From JBOGVA01 sp050692195 (lineage in GTDB: Bacteria > Actinomycetota > UBA4738): a stretch of 32,263 bases of DNA. The DNA lies in contig JBOGVA010000008.1 in assembly GCA_050692195.1 (NCBI GenBank), positions 1-32,263 of the forward strand. The letters are read 5' to 3'. The translations under genes were made by a program, and so were the position numbers. Shown here in pieces: positions 7,678 to 15,014 of the stretch; positions within the stretch are counted from its first letter, which is position 1, and each line of letters starts with the position of its first letter. Under the pieces are notes generated by a model. The model did no database searches, was not told where the DNA came from, and saw nothing but the letters and a program-made list of their open reading frames with translations.

Positions 7678-8562
7678 ATGAGCACCGCGGGAAGAGATCG
7701 CTGGGCCGAGTGGATCCTCAATCGGCGCTTCGGAGATGACCCGGAGGAGCGGAACGCCCACCTGGCCATCCTTGCCCGGGTGCGGGACCGGGTGCTCGAG
7801 AACGCGCGCATCCAACAGGGTGACGTCCTCCTCGATGTCGGGGCGGGGGACGGCCTGATCTCGTTCGGGGCTCTCCAGCGAGTCGGGCCTGGCGGGAAGG
7901 TCATCCTCAGCGACATCTCGAAGGACCTCCTGGACGTCTCTCGATCGCTGGCCCGGGACATGGGGGTCGAAGACCGCTGCGAGTTCGTCTTGGCGCCTGC
8001 GGAAAGCTTGACCGGCATCTCAGATGGATCGGTCGACGTCGTCACCACCAGGTCGGTGCTGATCTACGTCGAGGACAAGAGGCTGGCCATGCGGGAGTTT
8101 CGCCGGGTATTGAAGCCCGGAGGGCGATTCTCGATCTTCGAGCCCATCAATTCCTATTTTCCGTCGTCGCCGAACCTGTTCTTGAACTACGACGTGACAC
8201 CGATCGCGGACCTCGCCCAGAAGGTCCGTGCAGTGTACGAGCGTGCCCAGCCTCGCGGCACCGACCCTATGATGAACTTCGACGAGCGCGATCTCCTGAA
8301 GTTCATCCAGGAGGCCGGATTCGATGAGATCCAGCTCGACCTCCACGTGGAGATCGTCTCGGGGGCGTGGTGGGGAAGCTGGGGGGCGCTCCTCAAGGCG
8401 TCGGGGAATCCCCTCATTCCCACCGTCGAAGAGGCGATGGCCCAATCGCTGACGCCCGATGAGTCGGCGGAGTTCGAAGCCTACCTTCGGCCGCTGGTGG
8501 AGGCCAAGCGGGGAGTGAGGCGAGAGGCTGTCGTCTACCTGTGGGGCCGCAAGCCGGCCTGA
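7678..8562 (+). CDS. SAM-dependent class I methyltransferase
   Basis: 294 residues. The SAM-binding motif I 'VLLDVGAGDGLISFGAL' is near residues 49-65; 'KVILSDISKDLLDVSRSLA' carries the acidic residue after strand 2. 'SVDVVTTRSVLIYVEDKRLAMREFRRVLKPGGRFSIFEP' is the usual motif IV/post-motif segment of Methyltransferase_11/25 families. The N-terminus 'RDRWAEWILNRRFGDDPEERN' and the long C-terminal region with Trp-rich 'SGAWWGSWGALLKASGNPLIPT' probably shape substrate binding. No substrate can be named. The ATG at 7678 has no clear Shine-Dalgarno, and the gene follows the permease by 36 bp, so it may be read from the same transcript or be leaderless. It converges on the YihY/BrkB gene. Confidence 0.85.
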   Translation: MSTAGRDRWAEWILNRRFGDDPEERNAHLAILARVRDRVLENARIQQGDVLLDVGAGDGLISFGALQRVGPGGKVILSDISKDLLDVSRSLARDMGVEDRCEFVLAPAESLTGISDGSVDVVTTRSVLIYVEDKRLAMREFRRVLKPGGRFSIFEPINSYFPSSPNLFLNYDVTPIADLAQKVRAVYERAQPRGTDPMMNFDERDLLKFIQEAGFDEIQLDLHVEIVSGAWWGSWGALLKASGNPLIPTVEEAMAQSLTPDESAEFEAYLRPLVEAKRGVRREAVVYLWGRKPA

Positions 8563-8581
8563 GGGAACCAGCCGGCACCGC

Positions 8582-9697
8582 CTATCCTCCCCGGGGCCGC
8601 CTCCCGCGTAGCCTCAGGACGACGCCGATGATGGCGCCGGCCAGAGCGCCCAACCCGAGAGACTTTGCAAGGACGCGGTTCCTTCGCCGGCCTGCCGTTC
8701 GCGTCGGACCCGTGGAGGTGCCCGGCGTTCCATCCTGCGTGCCTCCCTGGATGGACACAGCCACGCGCTCCTGGGGGATGCGCTCCTCCACCTTGGCCGC
8801 CTGGCGGAGCGTTCGCTCGTCGGCTTCGGCCAGGGGCGGCTTGGTGAACAAGCTCCTCGGCCACAGTCTGTTGACCCGCACGACGTTGATCTCGGCGGCG
8901 TACAGGGTGATCTGGGCTCCGAGGTAGATCCACGCCAGCAGTCCGAGAACGAAGCCGAAGAACCCGTAGACCTCCGAAGCGTCCTTCACGACGTGGTTCA
9001 CGTAGAAGCTGCCCACCGCCTGGAGGATGGTCCACAGGATGGCGCCGGCGATCGCGCCCGGCAGGACATCTCCCCAGGAAAGCGGCCGGTCCGTCAGCAC
9101 GCGGAAGGCGATCAGGAAGAGGGCCAGGTTCAGGACCAGCGCCCCCGCGAACCCCACCACCCGAAGGAGCATGCCGATCGTCCCCTCGACCGTCCCGAGG
9201 CCCGACAGCACGGTGGAGGCGAGGGTGATCGTCCCCAGCACGACCAGGAGGATCAATCCTCGAAGCCTCTTCTCGACGAAGCTGGGGCGAGTCTTGATCG
9301 GCACGTCCCAGATGTCGTTCAGGGCCACCTGCGCCGCTTGCGTCACGCCCAGGCCGGCCCACAACGCGGTGACCGTCCCGACGCCCAGGGCCACGCCGCT
9401 CCGGAGCGCGCTCACGTTCTCCCGGATCTGCTCACCGATCACCGGGAACTGAGCGAGCGCGGAGCCGACGATCGCGTCCCGAAGCTCGGGGTTCCCCCGG
9501 AGGAGGAACCCGAGCAGGCTGACCAGGACGAGCAGCAGCGGGAAGATCGAGAAGAACCCGTAGTAGGCGATGAGCGCCGCCAGGTTCCCCGCGCGGTCGT
9601 CGCCGAACTTCTTCACCACGGCCAAGGGGAAGCCCAGCCAGGCATGGCGCTGCTGGTAGGCGTCCAACCGGTTGAGGACGTTCTTGATGCCGCTCAT
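8582..9697 (-). CDS. YihY/virulence factor BrkB family membrane protein
   Basis: About 371 residues from the ATG at 9695-9697, whose 'MSGIKNVLNRLDAYQQRHAWLGFPLAVVKKFGDDRAGNLAALIAYY' beginning fits the family. An in-frame GTG at 9760 would add 21 unlikely residues. Six helices of the YihY/BrkB (formerly 'RNase BN') fold can be seen, including 'LIAYYGFFSIFPLLLVLVSLLGFLL', 'ALGVGTVTALWAGLG' and 'EVYGFFGFVLGLLAWIYLGAQITLYAAEIN', the last being the most conserved family motif. The C-terminal ~70 residues are hydrophilic and basic, followed by a short hydrophobic 'SLGLGALAGAIIGVVLRLRGRR'. The family is not an RNase; its transport role is unknown. Confidence 0.88.
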   Translation of the reverse strand: MSGIKNVLNRLDAYQQRHAWLGFPLAVVKKFGDDRAGNLAALIAYYGFFSIFPLLLVLVSLLGFLLRGNPELRDAIVGSALAQFPVIGEQIRENVSALRSGVALGVGTVTALWAGLGVTQAAQVALNDIWDVPIKTRPSFVEKRLRGLILLVVLGTITLASTVLSGLGTVEGTIGMLLRVVGFAGALVLNLALFLIAFRVLTDRPLSWGDVLPGAIAGAILWTILQAVGSFYVNHVVKDASEVYGFFGFVLGLLAWIYLGAQITLYAAEINVVRVNRLWPRSLFTKPPLAEADERTLRQAAKVEERIPQERVAVSIQGGTQDGTPGTSTGPTRTAGRRRNRVLAKSLGLGALAGAIIGVVLRLRGRRPRGG

Positions 9698-9821
9698 GGC
9701 CCCTTCGAAAGGCCCGACTTCCTTCGGAGGCAAGGGTACCCTGGTGAGAGCCGAGCACACTCGGGCGAGGAAGCCGTAAGAGGAGCGGGGCCCCGTTCAG
9801 AGGAACCTCAGATGGATCGTC

Positions 9822-10256
9822 GTGGCGGTGGGGCTGGCGGCTCTGATAGAGCTGTTCGTCGTCCTTCGGCCACGAGGATCGCCCACTTCCGGCGCAACGC
9901 CCAGCCCGGGCCCGACGGTGACGCCGAGCCCGGAGCCGACGGTTACCGCGCCGTCCCCGACTCCTTCCCCCACGGCCTCTCCCACGGGCGAGCCGAGGAC
10001 CGTGATCCGTATCCGCTTCGAGGACGGGGAGGTCATCGGCCCGGATCGGGTCGAGGTTCGCCGGGGGTCACTGGTCAGGATCGTGGTGAGGGCGGACGTG
10101 GAGGAGGAGGTTCACCTTCACGGCTACGACCTCTCGGCCGACGTCGGGCCGGAACGGCCGGCCGGGATCGACTTCCGGGCCAGGGTACCGGGGGTGTTCG
10201 AGTGCGAGCTGGAGCATTCGGGAAGGCTCCTGTTCCACCTCGAGGTGTCCCCATGA
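9822..10256 (+). CDS. Membrane-anchored cupredoxin-like protein
   Basis: About 144 residues. A short hydrophobic N-terminus is followed by a Pro/Ser/Thr-rich spacer (about residues 20-57) and a beta-rich C-terminal domain: 'RVEVRRGSLVRIVVRADVEEEVHLHGYDLSADVGPERPAGIDFRARVPGVFECELEHSGRLLFHLEVSP' in two or more pieces. The 'HLHGYD' histidines and the closing C-x3-H motif resemble a cupredoxin copper site, but the last Cys/His spacing is not classical, so metal binding is uncertain. The domain should sit outside the membrane. The GTG at 9822 yields only 14 hydrophobic residues. In-frame codons upstream (NLRWIV) would complete a normal signal anchor but offer no canonical start. Its TGA overlaps the ATG of the next gene (ATGA). 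Confidence 0.68.
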   Translation: MAVGLAALIELFVVLRPRGSPTSGATPSPGPTVTPSPEPTVTAPSPTPSPTASPTGEPRTVIRIRFEDGEVIGPDRVEVRRGSLVRIVVRADVEEEVHLHGYDLSADVGPERPAGIDFRARVPGVFECELEHSGRLLFHLEVSP

Positions 10257-11623
10257 CCCGAAGGCTCTTCGCGCTTGCGGTGGCATCCGGCTTGCTCGTG
10301 CTGGCGACTCCGGCGCCGGTCCTTGCCCACGGGATCGGTGGCCGGGTGGACCTCCCCGTCCCTCGATGGCTGTTCGTCTACGGGGCGGCGGCGGCGGTGA
10401 TCGCCTCCTTCGTCGCGCTTGCCATCCTGTGGAAGGAGCCCCGGCTCGAAGGACGCGAGGGTAGCTACAGATTCCCCGAGCCGCTCCAGCGGCTGCTGAC
10501 CAGTCGGGTTCTGGAGCGCATGGTCCGGGGGTTCTCTCTGTTCATCTTCCTGGTGGTCACCGCAGCCGCGGCCTTCGGCGAGCCCTTCACCTCCGCCAAC
10601 ATCGCTCCCATCTTCGTCTATGTGTGGTTCTGGGTCGGCCTGGCATTCGCGCACGCGCTGCTCGGGAACCTCTGGGCCACCCTGTCTCCCTGGGACACGC
10701 TGGCCCGGCTGCTGGACATCCCCCGGGGCCGGCCCCGTCCGTATCCGACAGCGTGGGGGAAGTGGCCGGCCACCGTTCTCCTCCTGGCCTTCGTCTGGCT
10801 CGAGCTGGTGTTCCCGGAGGCTGCTTCACCTCCCGCGCTGGCTGTGGCGATCCTGATCTACGCGGGCATCACTCTGGCCGGCATGGCAGTCTACGGCAGG
10901 GAGGCCTGGAACGAGAACGGGGAAGCCTTCGCGGTCTACTTCGGGCTTCTTTCCCGCATCGCCCCGCTGGCTCGAGACCGCAGCGGCCGGGTGATCGTCC
11001 GGCCGGTCCTGGGGGGGCTGCCCTCACTGGAGCCTCGCCCGGGCCTCGTGGCTTTCGTGGCGGTGCTGCTCGGTTCGACCACGTTCGACGGGTTCAGCCG
11101 CTCCACGCTGTGGTTGTCGAAGGTCGGCGCGCTTCCCCAATCCGGGAGGATGGTGGCCGGGACGGCCGGATTGCTGGGCATGATCGGCCTGGTGGCGTCG
11201 GCATACTGGCTGGCCATGCAGGCCGCCGCTTCGATCGCGGGGTCCGGGTGGCACCCTCTGGCGCTGCGGTTCGTGCACAGCCTGGTGCCGATCGCGCTCG
11301 CCTACGTGGTGGCCCACTACTTCTCCCTCCTGGTGCTGGAGGGACAGCTGGGACTGGCCCTCCTGTCGGACCCGTTCGGGGTGGGTTGGGATCTGTTCGG
11401 GACTGCCTCGTGGGTGCCCAATCTGGCGCTGGTGTCTCCCAATGTCGTGTGGTACGTGCAGGTCGGGGCCATCGTCGCGGGACACATCGGAGGAGTGGTT
11501 CTGGCCCACGACCGGGCCGTTGCCGCGTTCCCGCCGGCGCGGGCCCTTCGGACCCAGTTCGCCTTGCTCGCCGTGATGGTCCTGTTCACGGCGGGCGGGC
11601 TGTTGATCCTCTCGGGACCGTAG
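10253..11623 (+). CDS. Polytopic membrane protein of unknown function, partner of cupredoxin-like protein
   Basis: 456 residues. A cleavable signal peptide ends at 'APVLAHG', followed by 'GIGGRVDLPVPRWLFVYGAAAAVIASFVALAILW' and about ten transmembrane helices in all. Conserved-looking polar positions within helices include 'WFWVGLAFAHALLGNLWATLSPWDTL', 'SWVPNLALVSPNVVWYVQVGAIVAGHIGGVVLAHDRA' and 'LVPIALAYVVAHYFSLLVLEGQ', with several membrane-embedded His and Trp. From memory, related actinobacterial proteins are sometimes labelled 'fenitrothion hydrolase', but I would not infer that activity. The ATG overlaps the cupredoxin stop by four bases and the zinc-ribbon gene starts 1 base after its stop, so the three products are probably made together. 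A membrane complex that handles a metal or redox cofactor is a guess. Confidence 0.75.
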   Translation: MTRRLFALAVASGLLVLATPAPVLAHGIGGRVDLPVPRWLFVYGAAAAVIASFVALAILWKEPRLEGREGSYRFPEPLQRLLTSRVLERMVRGFSLFIFLVVTAAAAFGEPFTSANIAPIFVYVWFWVGLAFAHALLGNLWATLSPWDTLARLLDIPRGRPRPYPTAWGKWPATVLLLAFVWLELVFPEAASPPALAVAILIYAGITLAGMAVYGREAWNENGEAFAVYFGLLSRIAPLARDRSGRVIVRPVLGGLPSLEPRPGLVAFVAVLLGSTTFDGFSRSTLWLSKVGALPQSGRMVAGTAGLLGMIGLVASAYWLAMQAAASIAGSGWHPLALRFVHSLVPIALAYVVAHYFSLLVLEGQLGLALLSDPFGVGWDLFGTASWVPNLALVSPNVVWYVQVGAIVAGHIGGVVLAHDRAVAAFPPARALRTQFALLAVMVLFTAGGLLILSGP

Positions 11624-11624
11624 G

Positions 11625-11849
11625 GTGATCGCTCACGCCGGGGGATGGGACGAGCTGCTGGTCCTCCTGGCGCTCGGCCTCCTTGTCTTCTTCGTCATGC
11701 GGCGCGCCGGGAAGAAGGCGCCACCCGAGCAGGAGGATCCTGGTGCCGCGGATCGTGCTTGCCAGTACTGCGGCCAGGCGTTGCAGCAAGAGGACGCGCG
11801 CTGTCCGAGATGCGGCTTCAAGGTCGAGGAGCGACCCGGACTCAAGTAG
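11625..11849 (+). CDS. Small single-helix membrane protein with zinc ribbon
   Basis: 74 residues. One helix (about residues 9-25, DELLVLLALGLLVFFVM) is followed by a basic stretch and a C-terminal zinc ribbon 'CQYCGQ' ... 'CPRCGF' (two CxxC pairs 15 residues apart). The topology suggests the ribbon faces the cytoplasm. The GTG start lies 1 base after the stop of the polytopic membrane protein, so it is the third gene of that operon. No catalytic residues are visible; an adaptor or assembly role is inferred from context only. Confidence 0.7.
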   Translation: MIAHAGGWDELLVLLALGLLVFFVMRRAGKKAPPEQEDPGAADRACQYCGQALQQEDARCPRCGFKVEERPGLK

Positions 11850-11861
11850 CGGAATGCCGTG

Positions 11862-12191
11862 TCAGCAGTCGGGGGGCTGGGACCGGCCGTCCTTGGGGAC
11901 CACGATGAAGGCGATCTCGCCCTTCTTCACCATCCCCAGGCACTCCCGGGCGATCCGCTCCAGGTAGGCGGGATCGTGCAGCCGCTCGATCTGCTTCTGG
12001 AGCTCCACGTTCCGCTGCTCCAGGACCTGCGCCTGGCGTTCCATCTCGGACAGCCGGTTCTGTTGGTCGATGTACGTCCTCAAGGGAACGGCAAGATACA
12101 GGAGGAGCGCGGTCACCACGATCGCCAGCAACGCCGCCCCAGGCGTGAGCCTGGGCCGAGGGCGAGCGACATGGCCCTCTGCGACTGCCAT
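11862..12191 (-). CDS. ftsB: Septum formation initiator FtsB/DivIC family protein
   Basis: 109 residues from the ATG at 12189-12191, seven bases after GGGAGG; a GTG two codons upstream would crowd that site. A short cytoplasmic N-terminus is followed by one helix (about 20-40, ALLAIVVTALLLYLAVPL), a periplasmic coiled coil 'QQNRLSEMERQAQVLEQRNVELQKQIERL' and the family motif 'DPAYLERIARECLGMVKKGEIAFIVV'. FtsB/DivIC bridges FtsL and FtsQ/DivIB in the divisome. It follows eno by 31 bp, the usual actinobacterial order (eno-ftsB). Confidence 0.92.
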   Translation of the reverse strand: MAVAEGHVARPRPRLTPGAALLAIVVTALLLYLAVPLRTYIDQQNRLSEMERQAQVLEQRNVELQKQIERLHDPAYLERIARECLGMVKKGEIAFIVVPKDGRSQPPDC

Positions 12192-12222
12192 CCTCACGCC
12201 TCCCGCCGAAGGCCATCCACCG

Positions 12223-13524
12223 TCATCCCTCCTGCTCGTCCGAGCGCGGAGGGACGCGGGCGAAGGGCTGCCGGCCCGAGTACCGGGCGGCGTCGCCCAC
12301 CTCCTCCTCGATCCGCAGGAGCTGGTTGTACTTCGCGGTCCGCTCGCCCCGGGAGGGTGCTCCCGCCTTGATCTGGCCGGCGTTCGTGCCCACCGCCAGG
12401 TCGGCGATCGTCGTGTCCTCTGTCTCGCCGGATCGGTGGCTGATCACCACGCCGTAGGAGGCCTCCTTGGCCATGCGGATGACATCGAGCGTCTCGGAGA
12501 GAGTGCCGATCTGGTTCGCCTTCACCAGGATCGCGTTGCCCGCGCCATCCTCGATGCCCCTCTCCAGCCGTTCGGGGTTGGTGACGAAGAGATCGTCCCC
12601 GACCAGTTGGACCCTCTCGTCGAAGGCCTCGGTCATGGCCATCCATCCATCCCAGTCGTCTTCGGCCAGCGGGTCCTCGATGGAGACGATGGGGTAGCCG
12701 TCCAGAAGCACAGTGTAGAAGTCGATCATGTCCGCGGCGGTACGGAGCTTCCCTTCCAATCGGTAGCCATCCGGTCCCAGAAGTTCCGAGGCGGCCGCGT
12801 CGATGGCCAGGGCCACCTCGGGGCCGGCCTCGAGCCCGGCCCGCTCGATGGCCTGCATGAGCAGCTCCAGTGTCTCTCCGGCCGACGCGATGGCCGGAGC
12901 GTAGCCACCTTCGTCACCCACGCCGGCCGCCAGCCCCTTGTCCTTCAGACCGGCGTGCAGGGCGTGGAAGACCTCGGCCCCCCACCGCAGGGCTTCACCG
13001 AAGGAGGCCGCCCCCAAGGGCACTAGGAGGAACTCCTGCAGCTCGAGTTCGTTGTCGGCATGAGCGCCGCCGTTGATGACGTTCAGCAGGGGTACGGGAA
13101 GCACGTGCCCCTGCGGCCCGCCCAAGTAGCGATACAGGGGAAGACCCAGCGATGCGGCCGCGGCCTTGGCCACGGCCAGGGAGACCCCGAGCAAGGCATT
13201 CGCGCCAAGCTTCGCCTTGTTGGCGGTCCCGTCCAGCTCCACGAGCAGGCCATCGACCCCGCGCTGGTCGAGCGCGTCCATTCCCTCCAGCTCAGGGGCC
13301 AGCTCCTCCTCCACGTTCCGGCAGGCGGTCAGCACTCCCTTACCACCGAACCGCGACGCCTCGCCGTCCCGAATCTCGACGGCCTCGTGTGTGCCGGTGG
13401 AGGCCCCGGACGGCACTGCGGCCCGGCCGAAGCTCCCGTCGTCGAGCACCACCTCGACCTCCACGGTGGGGTTGCCTCGCGAGTCGAGGATCTCGCGCGC
13501 CAGGACCTCTTCGATGATCGACAT
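12223..13524 (-). CDS. eno: Enolase
   Basis: 433 residues, normal length. Converts 2-phosphoglycerate to phosphoenolpyruvate in glycolysis. The start is the ATG at 13522-13524, giving the classic 'MSIIEEVLAREILDSRGNPTVEVEV'; an upstream in-frame codon would add 23 residues overlapping mazG and is not credible. Visible motifs: 'VPSGASTGTHEAVEIRD', the lid loop 'NVINGGAHADN', Mg ligands in 'LAIDAAASE', 'SIEDPLAEDDWDGW' and 'GDDLFVTNPERL', catalytic Lys in 'NAILVKANQIGTLSET', and 'SHRSGETEDTTIADLAVGTNAGQIKAGAPSRGERTAKYNQLLRIE' toward the end. It begins 13 bp after the mazG stop and has only a weak ribosome site, so coupling to mazG is likely. Confidence 0.98.
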   Translation of the reverse strand: MSIIEEVLAREILDSRGNPTVEVEVVLDDGSFGRAAVPSGASTGTHEAVEIRDGEASRFGGKGVLTACRNVEEELAPELEGMDALDQRGVDGLLVELDGTANKAKLGANALLGVSLAVAKAAAASLGLPLYRYLGGPQGHVLPVPLLNVINGGAHADNELELQEFLLVPLGAASFGEALRWGAEVFHALHAGLKDKGLAAGVGDEGGYAPAIASAGETLELLMQAIERAGLEAGPEVALAIDAAASELLGPDGYRLEGKLRTAADMIDFYTVLLDGYPIVSIEDPLAEDDWDGWMAMTEAFDERVQLVGDDLFVTNPERLERGIEDGAGNAILVKANQIGTLSETLDVIRMAKEASYGVVISHRSGETEDTTIADLAVGTNAGQIKAGAPSRGERTAKYNQLLRIEEEVGDAARYSGRQPFARVPPRSDEQEG

Positions 13525-13537
13525 CTGTCGCCCGATT

Positions 13538-14368
13538 CTAGGGCGCTCCACTCGATCCTTCGGGGATTTGGGCCCACCGCGCGAGGAGCTCATGCTCCGA
13601 AAGATCCTTCAGCATCACGCCTTCCTCCCGGGCTAGCGCCTTCATGGCCTCGAACCTTTCGGAGAAGCGCCGCACCGCCTTTCGGAGCGCGGTCTCGGGA
13701 TCGACGTCCAGCCGCCTGGCCAGCGCGGCCACCGCGAACAGCAGGTCGCCCACCTCGTGTTCGGCCTGATCGGGTGGCGCCTCCTCGAGCTCCTGAAGCT
13801 CCTCGTGGACCTTCCCGAGCGCTCCCTCTCGAGTCCTCCAGTCGAAACCAGCGCCGGCCGCTCTGCGCTGGACCTTCGCCGCTCGACCCAAGGCCGGGAG
13901 CGTGGCGGGGATCTCCTCATCGACGGCGTGCTCGCCCTTCTCCTCCTCCTTGATGTGTTCCCAGTTCACCAGGACCTGGGCGGCGGAGTCGACCCGAACA
14001 TCGCCGAACACGTGCGGGTGGCGCCGCACGAGCTTCGACACGATCGCTTCAGCCACGTCGTCGATGTCGAAGGTCCCGGACTGCCGGCCCATCTCCGCGT
14101 GGAACACCACCTGGAGCAGCACGTCGCCGAGCTCGTCCTTGAGGCGGTCGAGGTCGCCCGCATCGATGGCCTCCAAGGCCTCGTGTGCCTCCTCCAAGAG
14201 GTGCCGGGCAAGGGACTCATGGGTCTGCTCGCGGTCCCACGGACAACCGTCCGGGCCACGCAGGCGGTGCATCACCCTGACCAGATCCAGCAGGCGTTGC
14301 CCCGCGGCCCTGGATAGGACTGGCTGGCCCTCGAACCCTGCGGAGGGAGTCCTGGAGCCTTCGCTCAT
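13538..14368 (-). CDS. mazG: Nucleoside triphosphate pyrophosphohydrolase MazG
   Basis: 276 residues with two MazG-type all-alpha NTP-PPase domains. The N-terminal one has 'LRGPDGCPWDREQTHESLARHLLEEAHEALEAI' and 'LKDELGDVLLQVVFHAEM', whose E-x2-E and E-x2-D residues bind Mg2+. The C-terminal one has 'LGKVHEELQELEE' and 'EHEVGDLLFAVAALARRL'. It removes non-canonical NTPs to NMP plus pyrophosphate. I chose the ATG at 14366-14368 because it overlaps the stop of the upstream lipoprotein gene (ATGA); the open frame extends further but without family similarity. Confidence 0.95.
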   Translation of the reverse strand: MSEGSRTPSAGFEGQPVLSRAAGQRLLDLVRVMHRLRGPDGCPWDREQTHESLARHLLEEAHEALEAIDAGDLDRLKDELGDVLLQVVFHAEMGRQSGTFDIDDVAEAIVSKLVRRHPHVFGDVRVDSAAQVLVNWEHIKEEEKGEHAVDEEIPATLPALGRAAKVQRRAAGAGFDWRTREGALGKVHEELQELEEAPPDQAEHEVGDLLFAVAALARRLDVDPETALRKAVRRFSERFEAMKALAREEGVMLKDLSEHELLARWAQIPEGSSGAP

Positions 14369-14994
14369 CCTTCCGTCGACCTGATGGCCTCGACGGCGCC
14401 GTTGCTCGGGTTCAGCCTGCCGAACCGCGGGTTCACCTGGATGTCCCCCGTGGTCAGACGGTCCAACAGCCATTCCTGGAAGGCGGCGTCCTTCTGCTGG
14501 TCGCCCGCCGACGTACCGTCCAAACGCTCTTCGGCCACCGCGTCCCTGACTTTCCCGAAAAGAAGGTTCCGCTCGATGGTGCGCCGGACGCCGGGGAGAG
14601 TCAGTCCCTGCGCCTCGAGCTGCTGCTCGAATGCATCCGGGCCGCCGGTCTGCTCCACGGCCCGTTGGAGCTCCAGGTCGACCTCCTCGTTGCTTACCGA
14701 GATGCCGTTGGCCCCGCCGTACTCTCGAACCACTTCGACGTGGATAAGGAAGGCCAGGAGCCGCCTGGTCAGGTCCTTCCTTTCTTCACGGGCGAACCCC
14801 GGTTGCCTCAGAAGGAGGTCGAGCTCCTCCTGGAGCGTCTCCACCGGAAGCTCCCGGCCGTCGATCACCGCGGCGGGAGAGGCGAACCGGCCGCCGCATG
14901 AAGAGAGGAGAAGGACGGCGATGGGCACGACGATCCATCGGGCGCCCGAGGCTCGGCCGGGAGTGGCCGACGTGCTATGGGCGAGGAACGACAT
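14365..14994 (-). CDS. SurA N-terminal domain lipoprotein (chaperone-like)
   Basis: 209 residues. The signal peptide ends in a lipobox, 'LLLSSC' (Cys near residue 33). The body matches the SurA N-terminal chaperone helix bundle: 'VIDGRELPVETLQEELDLLLRQPGF', 'LLAFLIHVEVVREYGGANGISVSNEEVDLEL' and 'GGPDAFEQQLEAQGLTLPGVRRTIERNLLFGKV'. The parvulin (PpiC) domain that normally follows is absent; the C-terminus is short ('ATLT'-like tail with GRLNPSNGAVEAI). It should bind unfolded exported proteins at the outer face of the membrane without isomerase activity. It lies between mfd (20 bp upstream) and mazG (ATGA overlap), so it is part of that transcript. The ribosome site is weak. Confidence 0.8.
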   Translation of the reverse strand: MSFLAHSTSATPGRASGARWIVVPIAVLLLSSCGGRFASPAAVIDGRELPVETLQEELDLLLRQPGFAREERKDLTRRLLAFLIHVEVVREYGGANGISVSNEEVDLELQRAVEQTGGPDAFEQQLEAQGLTLPGVRRTIERNLLFGKVRDAVAEERLDGTSAGDQQKDAAFQEWLLDRLTTGDIQVNPRFGRLNPSNGAVEAIRSTEG

Positions 14995-15014
14995 GGCTGG
15001 CGATTATCTCGCGA

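Noticed and set aside
8993..10252. Open plus-strand frame running into the membrane gene at 10253
   Set aside because: It is antisense to the YihY/BrkB gene and out of frame with the cupredoxin gene; its translation is low-complexity Arg/Gly/Pro/His, and a signal peptide begins at 10253.
13525..13593. N-terminal extension of enolase
   Set aside because: It overlaps the end of mazG, and the family N-terminus begins exactly at the ATG at 13524.
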